Of a stretch of 64,000 nt of DNA, positions 44,576 to 52,433 are shown piece by piece. The notes under the pieces were generated by a model. That model was not told the origin of the DNA and searched no databases. It was given only the letters and a program-made list of their open reading frames with translations. Both the position numbers and the translations under genes were made by a program. The stretch spans positions 31,274 to 95,273 of the forward strand of contig NZ_JAKGAP010000027.1 in the NCBI RefSeq assembly GCF_021532375.1, written 5' to 3'. This DNA comes from Paenibacillus alkaliterrae (lineage in GTDB: Bacteria > Bacillota > Bacilli > Paenibacillales > Paenibacillaceae). Each line of letters begins with the position of its first letter. The stretch's first letter is position 1.

Positions 44576-45010
44576 ATGGATTCCAAGCCCAATAACCAGA
44601 TGTTAATGCGTTGGATATCATTAACGAATATACAGATGAAGATCACGAATGAGTTAGAAGGTATTCTCCAGGAAAAACATCAGTTATCCTTAAAAGAGTT
44701 TTACGTGCTATTGTTTTTATCTGAGGCACCCGAAAAAAAACTGAAATTGCAGCAGCTTCAGCACATTGTCGGCTTGAGTCAAAGTGCGATGTCAAGACTT
44801 GTCAGCCGTTTTGAAGAGAAGGGCTGCGGAGCTTTAAAAAGGCAAATTTGCATCGAGGATCGAAGAGCGATTTACACCTCCATAACAAAAGAAGGAGAGG
44901 AAAAGCTTAATAAAGCGTCTTTGACACTCAATGAAGCCCTCGAAAATGTTTTTTCCAAAAAAACAATGAAACTGGAACTCGAACAATTCAATCATTTGTT
45001 TCATACATGA
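44576..45010 (+). CDS. MarR-family transcriptional regulator
   Basis: A 144-residue MarR-type winged helix protein. The recognition region is LQQLQHIVGLSQSAMSRLVS and the wing RQICIEDRRAIYTSITKEGE, with the family's CxEDRR feature. ATG 44576 is chosen over GTG 44567 because AAAGGTGG lies 5-6 bases upstream. It precedes the NamA-type gene by 180 bases in the same direction, with a palindrome at that gene's promoter, and probably represses it. Confidence 0.9.
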   Translation: MDSKPNNQMLMRWISLTNIQMKITNELEGILQEKHQLSLKEFYVLLFLSEAPEKKLKLQQLQHIVGLSQSAMSRLVSRFEEKGCGALKRQICIEDRRAIYTSITKEGEEKLNKASLTLNEALENVFSKKTMKLELEQFNHLFHT

Positions 45011-45086
45011 CGGGATAACTATACCTGCAACTGTCTATAAGGCGGGTGAAGGATATGCCGTCTTTTTATTTTTGGTGGTTTCTTGT

Positions 45087-45134
45087 TTGACAGAGATGGT
45101 AATCGCCTGTAAAATTACATGCATGTGCATGCAT
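45087..45134 (+). promoter_or_regulatory. Sigma-A promoter and palindromic operator of the NamA-type gene
   Basis: TTGACA (45087-45092), a 17-base spacer and TAAAAT (45110-45115) form a near-ideal sigma-A promoter. The palindrome ACATGCATGT (45117-45126), followed by GCATGCAT to 45134, covers the predicted start of transcription, the place for a repressor to block the promoter. The MarR-type protein encoded just upstream is the obvious candidate. Confidence 0.65.
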
Positions 45135-45190
45135 TTTTATTTTGCTTACAGGTACTTCGATCATCAACTTGTCAGAAGAGGAGTTTTTCC

Positions 45191-46222
45191 ATGAAACATT
45201 TATTCACCCCTTATCAGTTGAAGGGATTGTCATTAAAAAACCGTGTGGTTATGCCTCCTATGTGTCAATATTCGGTAACGGGTAAAGACGGTATTGCGAC
45301 GGATTGGCACTACACGCATTATGTCAGCCGTGCGGTCGGCGGAGCGGGCTTCATTATCATCGAGATGACGGATGTTGAACCAGACGGACGTATTTCGGAT
45401 TATGATTTAGGGCTATGGTCAGATGATCAAATTCCCGCTTTAACCCGTATCGTAGAAGCTTGTCATCAGCATGGAGCGAAAGTAGCCATACAAATCGCTC
45501 ATGCAGGACGAAAAGCGGAAGATGCTGACGTGCCGGTCGCGCCATCTGCCGTTCCTTTTGATGAAAAATCGAAAACGCCTAGGGCTCTTGAAACCGATGA
45601 AGTCAAAGAAATGGTTAACAAATTCCGTATTGCTGTACGCAGAGCCGTTCAAGCTGGAGTAGACGCGATTGAGCTTCATGGCGCTCACGGCTATTTAATT
45701 CATCAATTTCATTCGCCTTTAACGAATAAAAGAACGGATGAGTACGGAAAGGAATTAACAAGGTTCGGCAAAGAGGTCATCCAAGCTGCTAAAAGCGAAA
45801 TGCCTGCGGATATGCCGTTAATTATGAGAATTTCTGCCGGAGAATATGTTAAAGGCGGGTATGGAATTAACGAGAGCATTGATTTTTCAAGGGAGTATCA
45901 GCAAGCAGGAGTTGATATGTTTCATATCAGTGCAGGGGGAGAAGGTCCAATAGCCGCTGAGGGAAGACCGGGAACGCATGTTGCCTATCAAGTTCCGTTG
46001 GCAAGAGCCATTAGGCAAGCACTTGACATTCCGGTCATTGCGGTTGGAAGATTGGATGAACCGTCACTAGCGAACGCTGTTATTGGAAATGAAGATGCCG
46101 ATCTTGTGGCTGTTGGAAGAGGAATGTTAAGAAATCCGTATTGGACGCTGGAAGCGGCTGCTATTCTTCGTAAAGAAATCGATCTGCCGAAGCAGTATAC
46201 GTTTGGATTTCCAAGGGCTTAG
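45191..46222 (+). CDS. namA: NADPH dehydrogenase, old yellow enzyme family (NamA/YqjM-like)
   Basis: A 343-residue FMN-dependent ene-reductase. It has the YqjM-type start LKNRVVMPPMCQYS with the redox-tuning Cys, the substrate-binding pair in IQIAHAGRKAE, and HGAHGYLIHQFHSPLTNKR with flavin and active-site residues. ATG 45191 is chosen because AGAAGAGGAG lies ~8 bases upstream and the length matches the ~338 of B. subtilis NamA; the longer frame to 45119 has no ribosome site. It reduces activated C=C bonds of quinones, enals and nitro compounds. The MarR-type gene upstream and quinone oxidoreductase gene downstream support an electrophile-defence unit. Confidence 0.93.
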   Translation: MKHLFTPYQLKGLSLKNRVVMPPMCQYSVTGKDGIATDWHYTHYVSRAVGGAGFIIIEMTDVEPDGRISDYDLGLWSDDQIPALTRIVEACHQHGAKVAIQIAHAGRKAEDADVPVAPSAVPFDEKSKTPRALETDEVKEMVNKFRIAVRRAVQAGVDAIELHGAHGYLIHQFHSPLTNKRTDEYGKELTRFGKEVIQAAKSEMPADMPLIMRISAGEYVKGGYGINESIDFSREYQQAGVDMFHISAGGEGPIAAEGRPGTHVAYQVPLARAIRQALDIPVIAVGRLDEPSLANAVIGNEDADLVAVGRGMLRNPYWTLEAAAILRKEIDLPKQYTFGFPRA

Positions 46223-46261
46223 ACTTTAGTTCTTAATGAAGAAAGGGGAGGAACTGGAATC

Positions 46262-47251
46262 ATGAAGGCGATTGTACTTGACGGTCCGGGAACGCCGGAC
46301 GCCATGAGACTTACGGAGCTGCCGCTGCCTGAGCCTGGACCGGGTGAAATACGCGTGCGCGTCCAGGCCGCATCGCTTAACCCGGTCGATTATAAGGTTG
46401 CGGCAGGAGGCCATCCCGATTGGACCTACCCGTTTGTACCCGGCGTTGATGTCGCCGGGGTCGTAGATGCCATCGGCGAAGGCGTCACGCGCTGGAAAGC
46501 CGGCGATCGCGTTGTCTACCACGGCGATCTCTCAAAACCAGGGGGATTCGCGGAGTATGCGGTTACGACGGCCCATACAACCGCAGCCATTCCGCAGGAC
46601 ATATCCTTCGAATCGGCAGCGGCTTTCCCCTGCGCGGGACTAACGGCTTATCAGGCGCTTGTGCGCAAAATGCGAATTGGAAAAGGACAGACGATCTTCA
46701 TCCACGCAGGTGCTGGAGGCGTGGGAGGTTATGCGATTCAGCTAGCCCGAGTGTTTGGTGCTTCTCAGATCATCGCAAGCGCTTCGCCAGGCAATTCCGA
46801 TTACGTGCGCAGCTTGGGAGCTGACGTCGTCATCGACTACAAGACGGAGGACGTGCACGGCCGCATCATAGAACTGACGAATGGCCGTGGCGTAGACTGC
46901 ATCCTCAATACCCTTAATCGCAAGCTGGCGCAGGCCGACTTGTCCGCGCTTGCCTTCGGCGGCCAGCTCGCATGCATTGCAGGTGCGCCGGAAATCGTCG
47001 CGGATTTCCAGCCGAGCTGGAAAACGTTCACCGTGCACAAGCTGATGCTAGGCGGCGCCCATACTTCGGGGGACCGTGCCCCTCAGGAAGATTTGGCGTG
47101 TATGGCTGATGAATTTATGACATTTATGCTCGAAGGCAAGATCGAACCGATGATTGGCGAGACGATCAGGATAGAGGAGGTTTCCGAAGCGTTGACGCGG
47201 CTGTCGCAGCGTCATGTGCGCGGTAAGATCGTCTTGGTGCTAGGAAGCTAA
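46262..47251 (+). CDS. NADP-dependent quinone oxidoreductase-type protein (MDR family)
   Basis: A 329-residue medium-chain reductase. Landmarks are ASLNPVDYKVAAGGHPDWTY, VPGVDVAGVVDAIGEGV and the cofactor motif IFIHAGAGGVGGYAIQLARV. No structural zinc Cys cluster. GGGGAGGA precedes the ATG and the gene lies 40 bases after the NamA-type gene, so they are co-transcribed. It probably reduces quinones or enones with NADPH, backing the ene-reductase. Confidence 0.9.
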   Translation: MKAIVLDGPGTPDAMRLTELPLPEPGPGEIRVRVQAASLNPVDYKVAAGGHPDWTYPFVPGVDVAGVVDAIGEGVTRWKAGDRVVYHGDLSKPGGFAEYAVTTAHTTAAIPQDISFESAAAFPCAGLTAYQALVRKMRIGKGQTIFIHAGAGGVGGYAIQLARVFGASQIIASASPGNSDYVRSLGADVVIDYKTEDVHGRIIELTNGRGVDCILNTLNRKLAQADLSALAFGGQLACIAGAPEIVADFQPSWKTFTVHKLMLGGAHTSGDRAPQEDLACMADEFMTFMLEGKIEPMIGETIRIEEVSEALTRLSQRHVRGKIVLVLGS

Positions 47252-47323
47252 ACCATTCAATTCACCCCTTTTTTGAATTCACTACTCAAAGCAACGAGGA
47301 TCGCTTCATCTTTCACCCAACGG

Positions 47324-47358
47324 CAAAACACCGACCTTAGGCCGGTGTTTTGCATTTT
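47324..47358 (+). terminator. Terminator after the reductase pair
   Basis: CAAAACACCG (47324-47333) pairs perfectly with CGGTGTTTTG (47343-47352), followed by CATTTT. The stem flanks ACCTTAGGC. Confidence 0.85.
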
Positions 47359-47441
47359 GTCGTGTACTTTTTGATACCCTCACCAATTGTTCATTATTGA
47401 CGTTAAGTTTTTTTTATGGATAATTATAGGTAATGAGGAGC

Positions 47442-47609
47442 GTGAGCAAAGTGAACTTAAATCACGATATTCAGCTGTCGGAACAGGCTGCCCAAATGAT
47501 TGCGAACGATTTTAAAACAAAAGAAGGATCTGCTCAAAAAAAAGCGTTTATAATAGAATGCCTCCGGGTAGGCGCGTTGCTTAACCGAAAAGAGCAGAAG
47601 TCAGGATAA
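47442..47609 (+). CDS. Small antitoxin-like protein upstream of a GNAT gene
   Basis: A 55-residue frame with GTG 47442 or GTG 47451 as start; GAGGAG at 47435-47440 favours 47451 (spacing 10, 52 residues). It reads NLNHDIQLSEQAAQMIANDF and ends KKAFIIECLRVGALLNRKEQ. The second half resembles the helix of small ribbon-helix-helix proteins. It stands 11 bases before the GNAT gene, has its own upstream gap and terminator before it, and is not a fragment of a longer frame. The pairing suggests an antitoxin for the GNAT protein; this is inferred. Confidence 0.55.
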   Translation: MSKVNLNHDIQLSEQAAQMIANDFKTKEGSAQKKAFIIECLRVGALLNRKEQKSG

Positions 47610-47620
47610 CGCTGATTAGA

Positions 47621-48169
47621 ATGATGCCCACACTTAAGGTTGCACCTGAAGAACTGACATTTGTTCCCTTGGACAAGGTCTCGATTGAGCATGTTCAAGG
47701 GTTTTCTTGCGGGAACAGGTTGATAGACAATTACTTTTTCACTACATATAAGGCGCGTTACGATCACCAGAATGGATTGGCTGCTACCACGGTTATCATT
47801 TACGAGGAGAAGGCTGTAGGTTTTTTCACCGCAGCATGTACACAAGTGCAAATCTCGAAAGAAGAGGCCAGCAGTCTGGGCATTTCGACCTTCTTGGTAC
47901 CTGCTATAGAAGTTAAGTTTCTGGCTGTGGAAGAACGTTTTCAGGATAAAGGCATAGGTACGCTGGCCATTAACAAGATCATTTATGACGTTTACCAATT
48001 TTCTCAAATTTTTGCGTGCAGATATTTGTTTTTATGGTCTGTGCCGGATGAACGGGCGCTGAGTTTTTATCAAAACCGTTATTTTGAGGATACGGGTACG
48101 GTCAATTCGGAAAATTTGCATTTAATGATGTTCCAAATTCCGGATGATGCTGACATAGAAGAGTATTAG
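47621..48169 (+). CDS. GNAT-family acetyltransferase, candidate TacT-like toxin
   Basis: A 182-residue GNAT protein. The acetyl-CoA loop is VEERFQDKGIGTLAINK (~107-123, RxxGxG/A type). The N-terminal pattern FSCGNRLIDNYFFTTYKARY followed by VIIYEEKAVGFFTAACTQVQ matches GNAT toxins of the TacT/AtaT type (F-CG-LD-F.., then GY-TLA). Two ATGs occur together at 47621 and 47624; a weak ribosome site precedes. With the small gene upstream it forms a two-gene unit. Toxins of this group acetylate aminoacyl-tRNA and stop translation; an ordinary acetyltransferase is the alternative. Confidence 0.75.
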   Translation: MMPTLKVAPEELTFVPLDKVSIEHVQGFSCGNRLIDNYFFTTYKARYDHQNGLAATTVIIYEEKAVGFFTAACTQVQISKEEASSLGISTFLVPAIEVKFLAVEERFQDKGIGTLAINKIIYDVYQFSQIFACRYLFLWSVPDERALSFYQNRYFEDTGTVNSENLHLMMFQIPDDADIEEY

Positions 48170-48239
48170 TATGCATATCTTCGTCAATAAATGGATCAAC
48201 GAGAGGTTATCGTTAGTTCCCTTTAGGGCGGTGCTATGT

Positions 48240-48383
48240 ATGAAGTTAAACGGAGAAACTCTTCATGAACGTACGGTCAAGCTTATAGCTGAGGATTTGA
48301 AATCTTCGCGAAAATCAACAGAAGCCAAGAGAGAGTTCATGAAGAGTGCCATACAGTCGGCAAAACGAATCAAGAAAAAATGA
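48240..48383 (+). CDS. Small basic protein downstream of the GNAT gene
   Basis: A 47-residue frame with ATG 48240 preceded by AGGGCGGTG; an in-frame ATG at 48171 would add 23 residues. It reads KLNGETLHERTVKLIAEDLK and ends SAKRIKKK, helical and strongly basic. No family recognised. It ends just before a strong terminator, so it may be the third gene of the GNAT unit. Confidence 0.4.
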   Translation: MKLNGETLHERTVKLIAEDLKSSRKSTEAKREFMKSAIQSAKRIKKK

Positions 48384-48421
48384 CAATGGACTCCTTCCAG
48401 GAAGCGATTTCCGTTTGTAAG

Positions 48422-48466
48422 GAAGCTGCGTACAGGCCCGCCGGGCATGCACGCAGCTTCTTTTTA
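48422..48466 (+). terminator. Strong rho-independent terminator
   Basis: GAAGCTGCGT (48422-48431) pairs perfectly with ACGCAGCTTC (48451-48460), an inner GCCCG/CGGGC adds stability, and TTTTTATTT follows. It ends the GNAT unit and touches the 3' end of the convergent sirtuin gene. Confidence 0.9.
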
Positions 48467-49219
48467 TTTGAGGGCATCCAAACTCCAGTACGGGGATGCC
48501 TTAATCCGATCAATGCACTCGTTAATGTCGCTGTTCAGCACATACTGAAACAGCGGATCCATTCGCGTGGTATCCCTATTGATCAGGATAGTCGTCATTT
48601 CCCTGGCGTTTCGAGTGTAAGAAGGCAACGTGTTGACTGGATATACCTCAAGCGAAGACCCCATCACGATGAACACATCGGACTCGCACACAGCCGCATA
48701 GGCTTCCTCCATATGTCTGACGGCTTCCCCGAACAATACGATATCTGGCTTTAAGTCCGCCCCGTCTGCAGCGCAAGCCGGAACATCCGCCTCCAGCAGC
48801 TCTTTTATCGGGTATCGCTTTTTGCATGCTGGGCAGCATGCGTACATTAAGGTGCCGTGCATTTCAATGACGTGCCCGCTGCCTGCCGCGCGGTGAAACC
48901 CGTCTACGTTTTGCGTAAGAACCGTTACCTCTTTCCCCGCATTTTCCAGTTCCTTCATGAAGAAATGCCCGGCGTTCGGACGCAGCTCCGACATGCGGTC
49001 CAGTTGGAAGGTTTTCTTAAAATAATGCCAAAACCGGCGCGGATTGTTGTTGAAATAGGATCTGGACAACAGCTGCTCCATCGGCAGGCCGTTGTCATAG
49101 AGGCCGCCGCGCGAACGGAAATCGGGAATGCCGCTGGCCGTGCTGATGCCTGCTCCCGTGAGAACGGTAATTCGCTTAGCTTCAACGATACGGGCTGCTA
49201 TTCGATCGAATGTGTTCAA
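48464..49219 (-). CDS. Sir2-family NAD-dependent protein deacylase
   Basis: A 251-residue sirtuin. NAD-binding motifs are GAGISTASGIPDFRSRGGLY (~22-41), TQNVDGFHRAAG (catalytic Asn/Asp) and the catalytic His in VIEMHGT; VMGSSLEVYPVNTLP closes the site. The zinc module is odd: the first pair is intact (CCPAC) but the second reads PACAADGADLKPD, so the fourth Cys of the usual CxxC is an Asp. An extra Cys precedes the first pair. It should remove acyl groups from lysines using NAD. It faces the GNAT unit tail to tail. Confidence 0.9.
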   Translation of the reverse strand: MNTFDRIAARIVEAKRITVLTGAGISTASGIPDFRSRGGLYDNGLPMEQLLSRSYFNNNPRRFWHYFKKTFQLDRMSELRPNAGHFFMKELENAGKEVTVLTQNVDGFHRAAGSGHVIEMHGTLMYACCPACKKRYPIKELLEADVPACAADGADLKPDIVLFGEAVRHMEEAYAAVCESDVFIVMGSSLEVYPVNTLPSYTRNAREMTTILINRDTTRMDPLFQYVLNSDINECIDRIKASPYWSLDALK

Positions 49220-49332
49220 TCGCGATCCCTCCTTTCCTCAATTATACGCGTTCATCGTCATATTTGAAGCGGCCGGGCCGTATAAATAGGACAGGACGCT
49301 ACTCGTCCGTTTAGAAGAGAGGATGAAGCCGA

Positions 49333-50481
49333 ATGGAACAAACATTTGATCATATGGCGATCGTAGGAATAGGAACCGCCTTGCCCCCTTACCGGCTCGA
49401 TCAGGCCGATACGGCCCGCAGGCTGGTGGAGGCGCTGGGCGACAAGCAGGATGCGGCTCGCTGGGCGAGAAGGATTTTTAAGCAGTGCGGGGTGGAGAGC
49501 CGTTATACATGCGAGCCGAATTTGCAGGAGGAAGCTGCCGCTTGCCGTTATTTTCCTCGCAGCCTCGAAGATAATGTCCCGACAACGGCAGAACGGATGT
49601 CCATCTACAAAAGAGAGTCCGTACCGCTTGCGTTGTCAGCGGCGAGAGCGGCACTGAGCGATGCGGGCACCGCTGCCGGCGACATTACCCACCTGATCAC
49701 GGTTAGCTGCACCGGGCAGTTTCTTCCCGGACTGGACGCCGTGCTGGTGAGGGAACTAGGCTTGCCCGCGAATGTGACCCGGCTGCCGCTTACCTTTATC
49801 GGATGCGCAGCCGGGTTAAAGGCGGTGTGCCTGTCCAGGCAGCTTGCCGCCGGCTATCCGGGAGCCAACGTGCTCGTCGTCTGCGTCGAGCTGTGCACGC
49901 TGCATATTCAGCCGACCGGCGACCGCGACTCGCTGTTCGGAGTTTCCTTCTTCGGCGATGGCGCCTCCGCCTGCGTCGTGGCGAAGGCCGATTCGCGCCA
50001 TAAGCATGTGTTCCTGCTGGGTGAGCAGCGTTCGGTTCTGCTGCCCGAAGGCGCGGAGGAAATGGTATGGGAGGTCGGCAATTACGGCTTCGATCTTTAT
50101 TTGTCGCCGAACATTCCGAAGCTGATCGGGGAATGGATTCCGCAGGAAATCGAGCGGCTGTGCGGCACGGAGAAGCCTGAGCTGTGGGCCGTGCATCCGG
50201 GCGGAAAAGGAATCATCGAAGTGCTGCGGGACCGGTATGCGCTCTCGGACGAACAGGTTGCGCCGAGCCTTGGCGTGCTGCGCGACATTGGAAACGTCTC
50301 CTCCGCAACGATTCTATTCGTCCTGCAGGCAATGAGAAAGCAGCTGCGGGAGCAGGGCTCGACGGGCGTGGAAGGGTTGGCACTGGCCTTCGGTCCCGGC
50401 CTGACTGCGGAGCTGATAAAAATAGCTTACGCCTCGTCCGTCATCAGGAGTGAGCAGCTTACGGATGAGCTTTATGCCTAG
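49333..50481 (+). CDS. Type III polyketide synthase (chalcone/stilbene synthase-like)
   Basis: A 382-residue homodimeric type III PKS. The catalytic triad is in place: Cys126 in ITVSCTGQFLPG, His288 in WAVHPGGKGII and Asn321 in LRDIGNVSSATILFV. The gatekeeper region GCAAGLKAVCLSRQL is conserved. It extends acyl-CoA starters with malonyl-CoA to make alkylpyrones or alkylresorcinols; in B. subtilis the BpsA homologue makes triketide pyrones. The methyltransferase and flavoprotein genes overlap downstream, so the product is probably methylated and oxidised. AGAGAGGATG precedes the ATG. Confidence 0.93.
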   Translation: MEQTFDHMAIVGIGTALPPYRLDQADTARRLVEALGDKQDAARWARRIFKQCGVESRYTCEPNLQEEAAACRYFPRSLEDNVPTTAERMSIYKRESVPLALSAARAALSDAGTAAGDITHLITVSCTGQFLPGLDAVLVRELGLPANVTRLPLTFIGCAAGLKAVCLSRQLAAGYPGANVLVVCVELCTLHIQPTGDRDSLFGVSFFGDGASACVVAKADSRHKHVFLLGEQRSVLLPEGAEEMVWEVGNYGFDLYLSPNIPKLIGEWIPQEIERLCGTEKPELWAVHPGGKGIIEVLRDRYALSDEQVAPSLGVLRDIGNVSSATILFVLQAMRKQLREQGSTGVEGLALAFGPGLTAELIKIAYASSVIRSEQLTDELYA

Positions 50482-51214
50482 AGCGCTGCGCGAGCGGGCT
50501 ATAGCGGCAGAACTCATGGACGATTTCTCTTCCGGAGGAGAGGAGCTTCGCGAAGCGCTGCGGGAGCTTCGTATCCTTAATCTGCTGTTTGCCGCTGCCG
50601 CACCTACGCTATATGGCGTAAAGCGGCTATGGCGGGCGGCGGGCAAGCCGAAGCGCTTATCGGTCATGGATGTCGGAGCCGGCTCCGGCGACGTAAATCG
50701 GCGGCTATTGCAGTGGGCGGCTGCGAGCGGCGTTGATCTAACCGTTACGTTGGTCGACGCAACGGAGGAGGCCTGCGCGGAAGCGAGGCTTTTATTTCAC
50801 GACGAGCCGCGCGTACAGGTGATGCGCGGGGACTTATTCGTGCTGCCTGAGGGGGGCGCGGATATCGTCACGGGAACGCAGCTTTTGCATCATTTTGCCG
50901 AGGAAGAGCTTCCTGCCGTCGTTGCAAGCATGCTGAAGGGGGCGCGGCTTGGCGTTGTCGTGAACGATATCCATCGGCATTGGATCGCTTGGACTGCGGT
51001 ATGGCTGGCGACTCGGATCATTTCGTCTAACCGATATATACGGAATGACGGTCCATTGTCCGTGGCCAAAGGCTTCCGTGCGAAGGATTGGGAGCGGCTC
51101 AAGGAAGCGATCGGACCGGCGCAGATGGACTGCTCCTGGAGACCATTGTTTCGATACGCGGTTGTGATCGGCAAAACAAAACCGGCGGGCGGAGTTGAAT
51201 GGGATGGAACGTAG
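50450..51214 (+). CDS. SAM-dependent methyltransferase of the type III PKS operon
   Basis: A 254-residue (from GTG 50450) class I methyltransferase. Motif I is VMDVGAGSGDVNRRLL (~76), motif II VTLVDATEEACAEAR, and a later motif ADIVTGTQLLHHFAEEELPA. ATGs at 50465 and 50474 are alternative starts; the region between has no clear ribosome site, so translation may be coupled to the upstream gene, which it overlaps by 32 bases. It probably methylates the polyketide made by the type III PKS. Confidence 0.88.
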   Translation: MSSLRMSFMPRALRERAIAAELMDDFSSGGEELREALRELRILNLLFAAAAPTLYGVKRLWRAAGKPKRLSVMDVGAGSGDVNRRLLQWAAASGVDLTVTLVDATEEACAEARLLFHDEPRVQVMRGDLFVLPEGGADIVTGTQLLHHFAEEELPAVVASMLKGARLGVVVNDIHRHWIAWTAVWLATRIISSNRYIRNDGPLSVAKGFRAKDWERLKEAIGPAQMDCSWRPLFRYAVVIGKTKPAGGVEWDGT

Positions 51215-52352
51215 AGTGGATGCTGCCGTGCTTGGTGCAGGCCTGGCGGGGAGCTGTCTGGCGAAAGCATTTGCGGATAAGGGCTGGGAGACGGTGCTGA
51301 TCGACCGTCAGACCTTTCCCCGCCATAAGGTGTGCGGGGAGTTTCTGTCGCCGGAGGCGCAGAGCACGATGCATGCATTTGGCTTAACTGAAACGGTTGC
51401 CGCGCTCCGTCCCCGTATCATTGAACGGATACGATTAATATTTGACAACGGGGCCGAAGTGGAGCTTCCTCTGCCGGGTGCGGCATGGGGATTGAGCCGG
51501 TATGCGCTCGATGCTGAGCTGCATCGTGCCGCTCAGCAGGCCGGGGCGCAGCTGCACACTGCAACGACGGTCACCGATGTCCATCCCAGCGGGACGGGTT
51601 ATGTGATTAGGACGAAGCGGGGCGGGGATATAAGTACGATACAAGCAAGAACGGTCGTTGCGGCATGGGGAGCGAATCCGCATGCCGGACTGCCTGGAAA
51701 TCGGCAGAAAACCTCGTCGCAGAAAACGTATATGGGCGTAAAATCGCATTTTGACGGGATCACGATGGAGCCAGTTATTGAGATGTATTTTTTCCGCGGG
51801 GGTTATTTGGGGTTATGCAAGGTTGAAGACGGGCATGTGAATGCGGCGGCGCTGCTGGAACGTGACGCTTTCGCGAATGCGGGAAAATCGATTATGTCCA
51901 TTATGGAAGCCGCTGCGCAGAGAAACCCGAAGCTGGCGCAAAGGCTGGCAGCAGCTGTACCGGTAAGAGATACGCAGGCAGCGGTTGCTCCCGTGCATTT
52001 GAAAAGAAAGCCGCTGGCGTGGGACACGCTTCCGCTCTTAGGAGACGCCGCCGCGATGATCGCTCCGCTCTGCGGAGACGGCATGTCGATGGCGCTGCGT
52101 TCTGCGGCCATTTGCGCTCCGCTTGTTGACAGCTATTTGCGGGGGAACCTGACTCTGGGTGACTGGGAGCAGCAGTATACGCGTACCATTCAGCGTGAGT
52201 TCAACGGGCCCTTGAGATGGGGGAGCTTGCTGCAATGGCTATTAAGCATGCCGGCAGTGACGCAGCTGCTGCCGGGCGCGGCGAGGCTGGCGCCCGGCTT
52301 AGCGCATGGACTCGTCCAAGCGACAAGGCTAAAGCCGTTCAGGTCGCCATGA
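51204..52352 (+). CDS. FAD-dependent oxidoreductase of the type III PKS operon
   Basis: A 382-residue flavoprotein of the geranylgeranyl-reductase/p-hydroxybenzoate hydroxylase type. The dinucleotide motif is AAVLGAGLAGSCLAKAFADK, followed by HKVCGEFLSPEA, and the FAD GD motif is LPLLGDAAAMIAPLCGDGMS. ATG 51204 has GGCGGAG 9 bases upstream; the TTG at 51195 is too close to it. It overlaps the methyltransferase gene by 11 bases. It may hydroxylate or reduce the polyketide product, in the cytoplasm or at the membrane. Confidence 0.9.
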   Translation: MERRVDAAVLGAGLAGSCLAKAFADKGWETVLIDRQTFPRHKVCGEFLSPEAQSTMHAFGLTETVAALRPRIIERIRLIFDNGAEVELPLPGAAWGLSRYALDAELHRAAQQAGAQLHTATTVTDVHPSGTGYVIRTKRGGDISTIQARTVVAAWGANPHAGLPGNRQKTSSQKTYMGVKSHFDGITMEPVIEMYFFRGGYLGLCKVEDGHVNAAALLERDAFANAGKSIMSIMEAAAQRNPKLAQRLAAAVPVRDTQAAVAPVHLKRKPLAWDTLPLLGDAAAMIAPLCGDGMSMALRSAAICAPLVDSYLRGNLTLGDWEQQYTRTIQREFNGPLRWGSLLQWLLSMPAVTQLLPGAARLAPGLAHGLVQATRLKPFRSP

Positions 52353-52382
52353 ATCTATCGGGACGTAAGGCTTTCGGCATAG

Positions 52383-52431
52383 AAAAAAAAGCTGCAAACA
52401 GGACGCGTAACTTCTGGAGCAGCTTTTTTTT
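52383..52431. terminator. Bidirectional terminator between PKS operon and parB-like gene
   Basis: AAAAAAAAGCTGC (52383-52395) pairs with GCAGCTTTTTTTT (52419-52431). A-tract and T-tract flank the short GC stem on both strands, so it ends both convergent transcripts. Confidence 0.9.
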
Positions 52432-52433
52432 GA

